From an uncultured Pseudomonadota bacterium (lineage in GTDB: Bacteria > Pseudomonadota > Gammaproteobacteria > Burkholderiales > SG8-39): a DNA stretch of 64,000 nt. How positions within the stretch are numbered: the first letter of the stretch is position 1; each line of letters begins with the position of its first letter. The stretch lies in NCBI GenBank assembly GCA_903921325.1, contig CAIXPL010000008.1, forward strand, positions 272,029-336,028. The letters run 5' to 3'. Position numbers and translations under genes: made by a program. The notes under the pieces were generated by a model, which was not told where the DNA came from, searched no databases, and worked only from the letters and a program-made list of their open reading frames with translations. This document shows positions 46,074 to 54,959 of this stretch, one piece after another.

Positions 46074-46850
46074 TCAGAAGCTGTATCCGGAGGCCCTGAT
46101 CAGGCGGCGCGCCGTATCACCTTTCAAAAACTGCAGCAAGCCCGCCGCTGCTGCGCTGTCCTTGCCCGGCTTGAGAAGCACTGCATCCTGGCGAATTTGC
46201 GCGTGCAAGGACTCAGGCACGATCCACGCCGAGCCACTGGTCAGTTTGCCATCGAGCTGCACTTGTGAAAGCGCAACAAAACCAAGTGCCGCGTTGCCCG
46301 TGGCCACCAACTGCCAGGCCTGGGTGATGTTGTCGCCTTGTACGATTTTCGGGCGTAGCCGCTCAAGCAGACCCAGGCGATCCAACACCGCCAGGCCGGC
46401 CGCCCCATACGGCGCAAGTCTGGGATTAGCGATTGCAATGTGTTCAAACCGGTCGCTCCGCAGTATCTCGCCCTTGTCTTCGACCAGACCAGGATTGGTA
46501 CTCCATAAAACCAAGCGCCCAACCGCGTAGGTGAACCGGGTGCCGCTGACCGCAAAGCCATCGCGTTCCAGTTGCGCAGGCACTTCCTCATCGGCGGCAA
46601 GCAAGAGTTGGAACGGTGCGCCATTGCGGATCTGCGCCTGGAAGTTGCCGGTCGATCCAAACGAGAGCAACACACGATGGCCACTGGCCTGCTCAAACGC
46701 CGCCGCAATCTTTTGCATCGGGGCGGTGAAATTGGCCGCCACCGCCACGTTCACCTCATCGGCTTGCGCGGAATTGGTGAGCACCCACAGGATCAGCACA
46801 CCCACAATTAAGGGCCATCGAGCGGGCTTAACGCAATCTGCGCCGGACAC
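46074..46850 (-). CDS. modA: Molybdate ABC transporter substrate-binding protein
   Basis: A 258-residue periplasmic protein. The signal sequence (LIVGVLILWVLTNSAQA) is followed by DEVNVAVAANFTAPMQKIAAAFEQ and LLSFGSTGNFQAQIRNGAPFQLLLAAD, the ModA opening with the oxyanion-binding serine and Gly-rich loop. It starts at a GTG that overlaps the fic stop by one base. No modB or modC is present, and none of the neighbours is a permease, so the receptor must pair with a transporter encoded elsewhere or is a remnant. Confidence 0.9.
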   Translation of the reverse strand: MSGADCVKPARWPLIVGVLILWVLTNSAQADEVNVAVAANFTAPMQKIAAAFEQASGHRVLLSFGSTGNFQAQIRNGAPFQLLLAADEEVPAQLERDGFAVSGTRFTYAVGRLVLWSTNPGLVEDKGEILRSDRFEHIAIANPRLAPYGAAGLAVLDRLGLLERLRPKIVQGDNITQAWQLVATGNAALGFVALSQVQLDGKLTSGSAWIVPESLHAQIRQDAVLLKPGKDSAAAAGLLQFLKGDTARRLIRASGYSF

Positions 46851-48085
46851 TAGGCCGTCCTCTCCGGAAACAGTCCCGGCATCCAGCGCGAGGCAAGTGC
46901 AGCGGGGAAGGCCAGGCGCAGCGGTGCGCGGGTACTTTCTGACCTGAGCGCGCCGCGGTCGATCAGCGCAGAGACAAAGCGGCTGCTGCTGCGTTCACTT
47001 GCCTGGAAGATTGCCGGTGTTTCCGATCGCGGGATTTCGCCTCGATAGAGGATCGCTTCGAGCAGGACGCGACATTTGGACGGCAGCTTGCCCATGCGAA
47101 TTTCCTCTTCCGCCCAAAGCAGGATGCGTGTGTGCAACTGATCGGGTTGCATGAGGTTTTCCATGAAGGTGACCTGATCAATACAGGTGGCCAGGAAAAA
47201 GCGTGTGAAGGCCACCAGCGATTCTTCGCTCAGATTCCCCCTTCCATCGAGATCGTTGCGGCGTTGCAGGTCGCAATTGGCAAGATGGCCTTTATAGGCG
47301 TCGACATTACGGGCAAGCCCTCGGGCGATTGACCAGACAGCGCCCGTGTCGAGCGCTTGCAACAACGTCGCATGCGACATCAGCCGGGCAACACGCCCGT
47401 TACCATCAAGGAACGGGTGAATCCAGGCCAAGCGGTGGTGTGCCGCTGCCGCGGCGATGATCGTCTCGGCTTTGCCGAGCTTGCTGTACACCTCCTCAAA
47501 GCGCCTGAGAAAGCGCGGCACCGCAGGACTGCTGACGGGAACATGGTGCCCGACGATGACATCGCGGTCACGGAATTCGCCCGGGAGGACTTCGATCTTT
47601 TCTCCCGTCGCTGGGTCCTCGACCCAAAGCAGGTCCTTCGGCAGCAGCCTGCAGAAGCGCTGGTGGATTTCGCGAATGGCCTCCGCCGTCAAAGACCGAT
47701 CCGTCACACCACCACTGTCGATCCACTGTTGGACCGTGATGTGGGCTCTGGCTTCCAACTGAAGGTCACGCTTCCGGATGTCCGTGCTGTAGTCGTCCCT
47801 GAGGGCGCGCTCGATGTCGACAGGATGCGTGTCATGTCCTTCGATCAGATTGCTGTAGTAGCAGTCGATCGAGCGCACGAGGTCAGCAAGCGAGGACACC
47901 AGGCTCGCGGGGAGTGAGCGGCGAAAACCAGCGCTCTTCTGTGCCAGCTCAAAAGCAAGATCGGTCAGGGCACCCTTAGCGAGCGACCCCTCGCTGATCA
48001 CCAGCGGCTCCATCAGGGCGGTGTACTCGCCGCGATCTTTGGCCAGCATTATAGCGGGTTGTTTGGCGGATTCTCTGATATCCAT
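46850..48085 (-). CDS. Fic-domain AMP-transferase with N-terminal inhibitory motif
   Basis: A 411-residue protein. Active site HPFLDGNGR is at about residues 223-231, all residues intact. An inhibitory helix motif, SNLIEG, occurs near residue 78, in the class of Fic proteins that carry it upstream of the Fic core in the same chain, so the enzyme is likely auto-inhibited. The C-terminal 150 residues include a predicted winged helix (LPSKCRVLLEAILYRGEIPRSE) that may bind DNA. The target is unknown. It lies at the start of an accessory stretch and the gene before modA, with which it shares a one-base overlap. Confidence 0.88.
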   Translation of the reverse strand: MDIRESAKQPAIMLAKDRGEYTALMEPLVISEGSLAKGALTDLAFELAQKSAGFRRSLPASLVSSLADLVRSIDCYYSNLIEGHDTHPVDIERALRDDYSTDIRKRDLQLEARAHITVQQWIDSGGVTDRSLTAEAIREIHQRFCRLLPKDLLWVEDPATGEKIEVLPGEFRDRDVIVGHHVPVSSPAVPRFLRRFEEVYSKLGKAETIIAAAAAHHRLAWIHPFLDGNGRVARLMSHATLLQALDTGAVWSIARGLARNVDAYKGHLANCDLQRRNDLDGRGNLSEESLVAFTRFFLATCIDQVTFMENLMQPDQLHTRILLWAEEEIRMGKLPSKCRVLLEAILYRGEIPRSETPAIFQASERSSSRFVSALIDRGALRSESTRAPLRLAFPAALASRWMPGLFPERTA

Positions 48086-48092
48086 ATGTATT

Positions 48093-48121
48093 CGTATATC
48101 GGATAGTCAAATCCAAATCAA
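48093..48121 (-). promoter_or_regulatory. Possible promoter for fic
   Basis: Reading on the minus strand, TTGATT (48121-48116) and TATACG (48098-48093) are spaced 17 bases apart. The -10 is only about seven bases from the assigned fic ATG, so either the message is leaderless or the ATG at 48049, 12 codons later, is the true start. The block is AT-rich relative to its surroundings. Confidence 0.35.
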
Positions 48122-48248
48122 TGGGTCGATTTAGCAGGTTATTTAGCGATTTTCATGGCGGGTCGGGCGCTGATCACGATTGCGACACGAAGCTCGGCGC
48201 CCGCCAGGCGGTGCTTGCGCAAATCGAGGGTGAGCCAAGCGGTCAGAT

Positions 48249-48908
48249 TTACCAGCCGCCCGCTGTTAGCCATTGCTCGACCGATGGCAATGCATCCACC
48301 CCCCAGAACAACTCATCGCCTGCGACAACGGTCGGTGAACCGAAGACTCCCCGTTTCAATGAATCCTCCACCGCGGACCGCAGCATCGCGCGCGCCGCAG
48401 CGGTCTCAATACCCTCTGCTAGCGCCAACGGATCCAGTCCCGCGGGCAAGGCGCCATCGACGATTTGCTGCGCGCTCGTCAAGTCTTCGCCATCCTTCCA
48501 ATAGCGATCCAGCAAATGCTTCGCGAGCGGCTTGGCAAGCGGCGCGGCATGCCTGGCCGTCCAATAGTAGGCGCGTGCGCAAGCCCTCGGGTCCATCATC
48601 GGATCATCGGCAGACCGCTTGAGCGCCAGGCCTTCCCGGCGTAGGTGGCGACTCATCTGGCGGCGAAGGTAATCCCCCTTCAGAGGCGTATCCAAGAGCG
48701 GTTTCAACCCCATGACTTTGAGCACCGATACGCCAAGCAGCATGGGATACCACTCCACGGTATAGCCAGAGCGTCTCGCAAGCTCATCAATCTGTAATGA
48801 AGCAAAATACCCGAACGGTGATATGAAATCGAAATAGAACTGAATGGAAGGCAAGCAGGTCACCCCCGATTCCGATGCATCCATGTCGTGCGTGCTCATG
48901 TCAGTCAC
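48249..48908 (-). CDS. 2-hydroxychromene-2-carboxylate isomerase/DsbA-family protein
   Basis: A 219-residue protein of the kappa-class glutathione transferase/HCCA isomerase family. It opens with IQFYFDFISPFGYFASLQ (the serine of SPFG replaces the CxxC cysteines) and ends with GVFGSPTVVAGDELFWGVD, the conserved cis-proline region. Members isomerise hydroxychromene carboxylate in naphthalene breakdown or transfer glutathione. It ends the operon that begins with the Bug receptor, overlapping the CoA ligase by eight bases. Confidence 0.85.
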   Translation of the reverse strand: MTDMSTHDMDASESGVTCLPSIQFYFDFISPFGYFASLQIDELARRSGYTVEWYPMLLGVSVLKVMGLKPLLDTPLKGDYLRRQMSRHLRREGLALKRSADDPMMDPRACARAYYWTARHAAPLAKPLAKHLLDRYWKDGEDLTSAQQIVDGALPAGLDPLALAEGIETAAARAMLRSAVEDSLKRGVFGSPTVVAGDELFWGVDALPSVEQWLTAGGW

Positions 48909-50649
48909 TGAACCTCAGTGCCGCACTTGATGACGTCGGTCGGCCCGCAGCGTTCAATTCGGCCTCGAGAAGTGCACGCAATTCGAACTTCTTCACCTTT
49001 CCACTGGGCGTTAACGGGTAGTGATCAACGAAGCGAAAGTACTTGGGCACCTTGTGACGCGAAAGTTCTGCCTTGCAATGTGCCCGAAGGTCCGATTCCG
49101 ATAGTGCGCAATCCGGCTGCAGCTCAATGAACGCTGCCGTTTCCTCTCCCATGTAGTCATCCGGAATCCCCACGACCTGTGCCTGCTTGATGGCTGGATG
49201 GCGCATCAGAAAGCTCTCAATTTCGGCAGGATAGATATTCTCTCCACCCCGAATCACCATGTCCTTGATACGACCGGCAACCCGCAAATAGCCTCTGGCA
49301 TCCATACTGGCCAAATCGCCACTGTGAAGCCAACCTTCAGCGTCGATTGCCTCGCGGGTCTTCTCAGGCATCTTGTAGTAGCCCTGCATGACAAGATAGC
49401 CACGGATCAGCAACTCACCGGCCTGCCCCAGGGGAACCACCTCTCCCTGAGCATCGATCAGCTTCACTTCAGTATGCGGCAAAGGTATCCCGACCGTGGC
49501 GGACTTGAGTTCAAAGCCGTCGTCCTGAAGTGTGCCGGTGACCATGGGACTCGCCTCGGTCATGCCGAACCCGATCATAGGCTGTGCCCCAAATACCGAT
49601 CGCACCTGCTCCATGACGGGGACGGGGATGGGTGTTCCCCCGGAAATGACAAATCGAAGCGACGTGGTATCCCAGCAGCGCTGATCGGCATCGTGCTGAC
49701 GCAGCATGGCAATGACCATGGTCGGCACTGCGGACAGAATGGTCCCGCGTTCCGAATGAATAAGTTCCAGCACCTTCCGGGCATCAAAGCTGATGGCCTT
49801 GATCAGCGCCGCGCCATTGGCGAGGACGCCAAACACCTCCATGACGTTGCCTGCCGTGTGAAAAAGAGGCATCGCACTGACCAGTCGATCCGAGCTGCGC
49901 ACGCCCGCTCTGCCTGCAAACAGGCGGCCATTGTTGATGGCGGCATGGTGCGTGATCATCGCCCCCTTGGGGTTGCCGGTGGTGCCACTCGTAAATTGAA
50001 TCTGGAAGACGTCCGCTGCTCGCGTTTGATTCTGGCGGACCTTGAGCACCGCGTCATCGATCGTGTCGCCCAAATCGCCCACGTCCTGCAGTGACAGGTG
50101 ATTCGATGATGGGGCAGCTGGCAGGAAGACGACCCGACGCAACTCGGGCAGGGCCTGACACAGCAGCGTCTGCCGCGGGTCGGTCTGTCGGGCCAACTCC
50201 GGAGCGATTTCCGCCATGGAAGTCTCGTAGCTGTTGTCGCGAAACTCGCGCATCATCACGAGCGTGTGCACATCGGCGTGTTTGAGGACGTACTCAAGGT
50301 CTGCGCGGCGTGCGTTGGTGTTGACAGTGACAAGGACGGCGCCGATCTTGGGCACGGCCATCTCAAGGAAGATCCATTCGGGCACATTGGCGGCGAGAAC
50401 AGCAACCTTATCGCCGGGTCCAACACCAATCCCGATCAAGCCTTTGGCAAGGCGATCCACCTTGTCACGCAGCTCGCCATAGGTCACGCAGACATCGATA
50501 CCAATGTCTGGATAGCGGTAGATGAGAGCCGGTGCGTCGCGAAATCTGGACGACTGCTGGTCCAGCAGATCACCAATCGTTATCTCTATGAGCTCCTGGC
50601 CAAACGTCTCGCCGGTCCAGACCGAGGAATTTCCGACGACGGGCATCAA
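48901..50649 (-). CDS. Acyl-CoA synthetase (AMP-forming)
   Basis: A 582-residue ANL-superfamily ligase. Motif TSGTTGNPKGA is the AMP-binding loop near residue 218, GFGMTEASPMVTG is the A5 motif, GWLHSGDLASMDARGYLRVAGRIKD, with SGD and the hinge region, follows, and PSGKVKKFELR carries the catalytic lysine. It activates a carboxylic acid to its CoA thioester; the acid is unknown. It is 13 bases after the Bug receptor and likely activates what that receptor helps import. Confidence 0.9.
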   Translation of the reverse strand: MMPVVGNSSVWTGETFGQELIEITIGDLLDQQSSRFRDAPALIYRYPDIGIDVCVTYGELRDKVDRLAKGLIGIGVGPGDKVAVLAANVPEWIFLEMAVPKIGAVLVTVNTNARRADLEYVLKHADVHTLVMMREFRDNSYETSMAEIAPELARQTDPRQTLLCQALPELRRVVFLPAAPSSNHLSLQDVGDLGDTIDDAVLKVRQNQTRAADVFQIQFTSGTTGNPKGAMITHHAAINNGRLFAGRAGVRSSDRLVSAMPLFHTAGNVMEVFGVLANGAALIKAISFDARKVLELIHSERGTILSAVPTMVIAMLRQHDADQRCWDTTSLRFVISGGTPIPVPVMEQVRSVFGAQPMIGFGMTEASPMVTGTLQDDGFELKSATVGIPLPHTEVKLIDAQGEVVPLGQAGELLIRGYLVMQGYYKMPEKTREAIDAEGWLHSGDLASMDARGYLRVAGRIKDMVIRGGENIYPAEIESFLMRHPAIKQAQVVGIPDDYMGEETAAFIELQPDCALSESDLRAHCKAELSRHKVPKYFRFVDHYPLTPSGKVKKFELRALLEAELNAAGRPTSSSAALRFSD

Positions 50650-50662
50650 TCGTTCTCCCGAT

Positions 50663-51637
50663 TCAATCGGCCTTGAATCCGGTTGCCCGTACTGCCTTGC
50701 CCCAGGTCACATTTTCTGCCCGGACGATGGTCGCAAACTCATCCCGTGTCGTTCCGCTGACCCGGAAGCCCATGCCTTCGAGCTTTTGACGTACGTCGGG
50801 AGATTGCATGACCTTCGCTGCATCGGCCTCCAGTCGGTCCAGAATCGGGCTAGGCGTGCTCGGCGGCGCCGCCAATCCGAACCAGGATGCAAACACCGCC
50901 TGTGGATATCCCAATTCTCCGAACGTGGGCACATCGGGCATTCCGGCGAGCCGAGCAGGCGATGTGGTGGCTATTGCCCGCAATTTGCCCTCCTTGACAA
51001 ACGGGGCACCCAGCGATGGCGTCACAAATATGCCCGGAACCTCGCCGCTGAGGACGCCCGACATGGCGTCCGCGGTGGTCTTGTAGTGAACGGGTTCCGG
51101 CTTCAGGTCGAATGCGCTGCCGAAGATCGCGGTACCGAAATGTGCCGGCGTTCCCGGTCCGAACGTCGCCAGGAAGAGCGGCTTTTGCAGGTGCGCCCAG
51201 GAGACGTAGTCCTTGAGGTTTTGCGCGGGCACCTTGGGTGGCACCATCAACACCATGTCGGCATAGACCAGATGGCTGATGAGCCCGAAGTCGCTCGGGT
51301 TGTACTCGAGCTTCGTATACATGAAGGGGGCGATGCTCATGTCGCTGACCGTGTTCAGGAACAGAGTAAACCCGTCCGGTGCTGCCTTGGCGGCCTGCTG
51401 CGCGGCAATCAGTCCACCTGCGCCGGCGACATTTTCCACCACGAAGGGCTGCTGCGTGACGTCCTGCAGCTTTTGCGCGACCAGCCTCGCGACAATGTCT
51501 GGTGCCGTGCCCGAGGGGAATCCGACAATGATACGAACAGGGCGGCCTGATGGCGATTGAGCCTGCGCCATTGCAGGCAATAGCAAGGCAATTGCGGTGA
51601 GGCAAGCTACGAGCGCTCTGCGCGAGAGATTTTTCAT
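50663..51637 (-). CDS. Bug-family tripartite tricarboxylate/aromatic acid receptor
   Basis: A 324-residue exported receptor of the Bordetella uptake gene (Bug) family. The signal peptide is RRALVACLTAIALLLPAMAQA; RIIVGFPSGTAPDIVARLVAQKL and VVENVAGAGGLIAAQQAAKA are the strongly conserved Bug motifs. The ATG giving MKNLSRRALVA is used, with an upstream extension of 24 residues rejected. It is the first gene of the operon with the CoA ligase and the HCCA isomerase. Confidence 0.9.
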   Translation of the reverse strand: MKNLSRRALVACLTAIALLLPAMAQAQSPSGRPVRIIVGFPSGTAPDIVARLVAQKLQDVTQQPFVVENVAGAGGLIAAQQAAKAAPDGFTLFLNTVSDMSIAPFMYTKLEYNPSDFGLISHLVYADMVLMVPPKVPAQNLKDYVSWAHLQKPLFLATFGPGTPAHFGTAIFGSAFDLKPEPVHYKTTADAMSGVLSGEVPGIFVTPSLGAPFVKEGKLRAIATTSPARLAGMPDVPTFGELGYPQAVFASWFGLAAPPSTPSPILDRLEADAAKVMQSPDVRQKLEGMGFRVSGTTRDEFATIVRAENVTWGKAVRATGFKAD

Positions 51638-51749
51638 TGTGTCTCCGATTGGATCGTCACACGAGCCGCTCTCCGAAGGGCGCACCGTGCAATCGTCATT
51701 CTTGGACATGCCGCGTCATGCGTCTGTCCACTGCGTAGCGGACAGGAAC

Positions 51750-52403
51750 ATGCCCTCGGCTGAGCAGCAGGTGTATCAGACAAGCACAAGTCAATCGAGC
51801 TCATCGATCTTTTCTTTCGCCATCATTACCTTTGTGCTCGTGGTCGCTGCGGTCTTCACGGCCGGCGCAGCGTTGGCGGCATTTCCAGCGTTGGCCGCTG
51901 CTGTCGGACCAACGGTGACAGCAGCCATTGTTGGCGCTGACGTAATATCTGTGGGGGCCGTAGTGGCAGGCACCTATGCCGCCGGCTCGGTAGTCGCTAG
52001 CGGCAACGCCAGCACGCCTATTACGTCTGCGCAGCAAGGCTATGCCGGTTCGGTTGGCTTCGGGACACCACCACCACCGTCAAGCGGCATTCAAGCGGCC
52101 GCCGATGCGGCTACCACGCAGCTACAGATCTCAAACCATCCTGATACGAGCGGGCTCACAGGCAATCAACTGATGTTCCAGGGCACATGCCCGGAGGCGC
52201 TAACGGTACAGATGTGTCGGCAGGCCGGTCTTAATCCGGGCAATATGTGGCGCCCCGACAGCTATGCGCAAATGAAATTACCGGTCTTGTACGGAGAACG
52301 ATGGGATGGGTGCGTGGCCGCTGGCTACCAGGGCGCCGCGCTCTTCCAGTGCGCAGGCCCAACTGCCGACCCGGTTGGCGGCTGGATACCAGTCCCTCAG
52401 TGA
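51750..52403 (+). CDS. Predicted membrane-associated protein of unknown family
   Basis: About 217 residues. After a short Ser/Thr-rich N-terminus it has a long hydrophobic region from about residue 15 to 75 (IFSFAIITFVLVVAAVFTAG and ALAAFPALAAAV), two likely spans, then a Thr/Ser-rich linker. The C-terminal 65 residues contain four cysteines (GTCPEALTVQMC, GCVAAGYQGAALFQC) that may form disulfides outside the cytoplasm. The start is uncertain; ATGs at 51597 and 51708 are in frame. No family recognised. Confidence 0.5.
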   Translation: MPSAEQQVYQTSTSQSSSSIFSFAIITFVLVVAAVFTAGAALAAFPALAAAVGPTVTAAIVGADVISVGAVVAGTYAAGSVVASGNASTPITSAQQGYAGSVGFGTPPPPSSGIQAAADAATTQLQISNHPDTSGLTGNQLMFQGTCPEALTVQMCRQAGLNPGNMWRPDSYAQMKLPVLYGERWDGCVAAGYQGAALFQCAGPTADPVGGWIPVPQ

Positions 52404-52909
52404 GCGGAGCTCACCACGTGGTCATCAGTACGGTGCTCGTAGGTCCAACCTTCACACCGAACAGACTCCGGGCGGCCGAAGTATCGCGACCCGGTCCAAT
52501 CACAATCCGGCCCCCTGTCCGCTTCCTTTCGCACAATTCTAAGAAACACGCTGTGATGCTCATCATCAGGCGTCATATGAAAAGCAATGATGTCACCATC
52601 TTGGACAACCGCAGATTTGGGCGCAAAAAACATCGCCTTTATTTGAATCGCCGCAGTTCTTTGGACCATGACGTAGACGAAGTCATATTGGCTTCGGTCT
52701 TTACAGGCAGGATCTGTGAGGGCATTCGCACAATAACGCGCATGCGTCCCGAGATTCCAACTCTCGCCTGGCCACGACGCAATCACTTTTGCATAAATAT
52801 CTCGATCGCGGAGAAGCACTTGAGTGGACTCAGGGGCGCGAATAGCGCACCCCTGCAGCGCAGCGGCAAACAGAAGAACGGCAGTCAGAAAGAGTGTGCG
52901 GCGATTCAT
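52397..52909 (-). CDS. Predicted lipoprotein, unknown function
   Basis: A 170-residue protein with a lipobox leader (TLFLTAVLLFAAALQGC, cut before the cysteine). The mature domain contains IYAKVIASWPGESWNLGTH, HARYC and DCDWTGSRYFGRPE; it is mainly beta and I do not recognise it. It converges with the preceding gene, overlapping it by seven bases, and diverges from the lytic transglycosylase fragment. Confidence 0.5.
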   Translation of the reverse strand: MNRRTLFLTAVLLFAAALQGCAIRAPESTQVLLRDRDIYAKVIASWPGESWNLGTHARYCANALTDPACKDRSQYDFVYVMVQRTAAIQIKAMFFAPKSAVVQDGDIIAFHMTPDDEHHSVFLRIVRKEADRGPDCDWTGSRYFGRPESVRCEGWTYEHRTDDHVVSSAH

Positions 52910-52959
52910 GGTGCACCTCGAAAGATAATGAAGTAATAACGCTTGAAGCACGACTGACG

Positions 52960-53151
52960 ATGACACGAAAAAGGCTCATTTGCCAAGTGATTTTTGCAGG
53001 GATTGTGATGCTCGCATCAAGCGCCACGGTCGCCGGTTGTGGCGAGGAAATGGCCAGGCGCTACGACCTGCCGGCGACGCTACTCAGGGCGATCGCGGCC
53101 CACGAGTCGGGGTACTCGAATGCAGCCGTTGGATTGAACCGAGACGGCACG
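52960..53151 (+). pseudogene. Truncated lytic transglycosylase (SLT domain)
   Basis: The first 64 residues are the N-terminus of an SLT-domain protein: a signal sequence (VIFAGIVMLASSATVAG) then CGEEMARRYDLPATLLRAIAAHESGYSNAAVGLNRDGT, with the catalytic glutamate in HESGY. The family continues with a GLMQIN motif, but here the match stops at NRDGT (about 53151) and unrelated sequence follows, which happens to be open. The catalytic domain is therefore missing. The break coincides with the end of the Rieske fragment on the other strand. Confidence 0.75.
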
Positions 53152-53157
53152 GGGCGG

Positions 53158-53367
53158 GTAACCGCACTCCAGCCCATCGCCTTTGACGCGCCCCTTGCTC
53201 AGCGGTGCAAACCGGTGCGGACACTGGTCTGCCAGCGCATGCACCGCACCGGCTGTGTCACGAAAAAAAACGACGGGTTCACCCAGCAGCATTCGCCCAA
53301 AAGGTCGGTCGGCTGGCACCTCGGTGTCCCAGGCGGCGACATACCAGACATTTTGAAGATATTTCAC
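53158..53367 (-). pseudogene. Truncated Rieske-type oxygenase (N-terminal Rieske domain only)
   Basis: Read on the minus strand this is the beginning of a VanA-like Rieske oxygenase: KYLQNVWYVAAWDTEVPADRPFGR, VVFFRDTAGAVHALADQCPHRFAPLSKGRVKG, and GDGLECGY. The CPHR cluster ligands are present, but the partner CxYH motif is cut at ECGY (about 53158), so neither a full cluster nor a catalytic domain exists. The frame stays open to 53080 in unrelated sequence. It is a remnant. Confidence 0.75.
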
Positions 53368-53509
53368 GGGAGGTCTATCCGGCCAAACAAACCGCAGCAC
53401 CATTCAACAAGACTCAAGCTCTAGTTCAATTGTTGGTGAGCCAAGTGCTCGTGTCTGTCCGCTGCGAAGCGGACGAAAAACCCCGCGTTTCGCACATTGA
53501 TCGCCTGGT

Positions 53510-54949
53510 TCACTTCCCGATGCAAAACCGCCCGAATATCTCGCCGAGCAGATCATCGGCACTGAAAGCGCCTGTGATCCGGGTAAGCGCCGCGTGCGCC
53601 AAGCGCAATTCCTCGGCCATCAGTTCAGCCTGGCCGGCTTGAGCGCGCGCCGCGTCAAGATGGCTGGCGGCCTCCTGCAACGCAACCAGATGCCGCTCCC
53701 GGGCGAGCAGCAGATCATTGCTGCCGCCATGCCAGCCAGCCAGTGAGAGCAACGCCATCTTCAGCTCCTGGATGCCCGTGCCAGTGAGCGCCGATACGCC
53801 CATGTGCTGGATGCCAGCGTCTGGCGCGGGTATCGGTGTTGATGTCGCAGCCGCCGCGTCGCGCCGGTCTGCTGGTACCAGTGCCGGCGTGAGCGTGGGC
53901 GTGGCCGAGAGCACCGGCACTCCGGCAGCCGCCGCAATATCGATCTTGTTGTGAACCACCAGCAGACCGGCGCGACGCGGCAGCGCGGCCGCAATCGCTT
54001 CGTCTTCTGGCAAAAATCCGCGCGACGCATCGACCACCAACAGTGCGATGTCTGCGGTTGCCACCGCCTGCCAGGTTCGCGCAATGCCGATGCGCTCGAC
54101 CTCATCGCCGGCTTCACGCACACCGGCAGTGTCCACAATATGCAGCGGTACGCCATCGATGTGCACCGTCTGCCGGATCGCATCGCGGGTGGTGCCTGCA
54201 ACCGGCGTGACGATCGCAACCTCCTCCCCGGCCAACCGATTGAGCAGACTCGACTTGCCAACATTCGGTGCGCCAGCAATCACCACAGACACGCCCGAGC
54301 GCAGGACGCTGCCTTCGCGCGCGTTGGCAAGCAAGGCTGAGAGATCGCGCACCAGGCCATCGAGCCGCGCTCGTGCATCGGCCCGATCGAGTGGATCGAT
54401 GTCTTCTTCCGGAAAATCCAGAATCGCCTCAACCAGCGTGCGTAGCAACACCAGTTGATCGCACAACGCCTGCACCCGGCGGGAGAACTCACCAGACAGG
54501 GAGCGCACTGCTGAACGCACCGCCGTCTCGGAGGCCGCATCGATCAGATCGGCGACCCCTTCGGCCTGCGCCAGATCGAGCTTGTCGTTCAGATACGCGC
54601 GACGGGTGAATTCACCGGGTTCGGCGATACGGGCGCCAAGGGCGACGCAGCGTGCGAGCAACATGCGCATCACGACCGGGCCGCCGTGACCCTGCAGCTC
54701 GAGCACATCCTCTCCGGTGTAGGACGCGGGACCGGGAAACCACAGCACCAGGCCTTCATCGATGGCACCGCCCTGTGCATCGAGAAATCGCGCCCGGGTG
54801 GCGCGCCGCGGTGGCGCAGAGCCACCGGTCAGGCGTTCGATCCAGCCCTCCAGATTGGCACCGGAGATGCGAATGACCCCGACGCCGCCGCGCCCGGCGG
54901 GAGTGGCGATGGCGGCAATCGCATCGCCTGAGGCGAGTGCCGCGCTCAT
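53510..54949 (-). CDS. mnmE: tRNA modification GTPase MnmE
   Basis: A 479-residue GTPase that works with MnmG on tRNA U34. N-terminal TrmE domain includes GDAIAAIATPAGRGGVGVIRISG, the G domain has GAPNVGKSSLLNRL, DTAG and NKID, and the C-terminus ends with FCIGK, the catalytic cysteine motif. Between NKID and the SALTG motif is an extra stretch of about 55 residues rich in Ala, Thr and Pro instead of the usual 20-25, an uncommon insertion. I start at the ATG giving MSAALASGDAI; 19 residues further upstream are not conserved. Confidence 0.96.
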   Translation of the reverse strand: MSAALASGDAIAAIATPAGRGGVGVIRISGANLEGWIERLTGGSAPPRRATRARFLDAQGGAIDEGLVLWFPGPASYTGEDVLELQGHGGPVVMRMLLARCVALGARIAEPGEFTRRAYLNDKLDLAQAEGVADLIDAASETAVRSAVRSLSGEFSRRVQALCDQLVLLRTLVEAILDFPEEDIDPLDRADARARLDGLVRDLSALLANAREGSVLRSGVSVVIAGAPNVGKSSLLNRLAGEEVAIVTPVAGTTRDAIRQTVHIDGVPLHIVDTAGVREAGDEVERIGIARTWQAVATADIALLVVDASRGFLPEDEAIAAALPRRAGLLVVHNKIDIAAAAGVPVLSATPTLTPALVPADRRDAAAATSTPIPAPDAGIQHMGVSALTGTGIQELKMALLSLAGWHGGSNDLLLARERHLVALQEAASHLDAARAQAGQAELMAEELRLAHAALTRITGAFSADDLLGEIFGRFCIGK

Positions 54950-54959
54950 CGCGTCGTCC

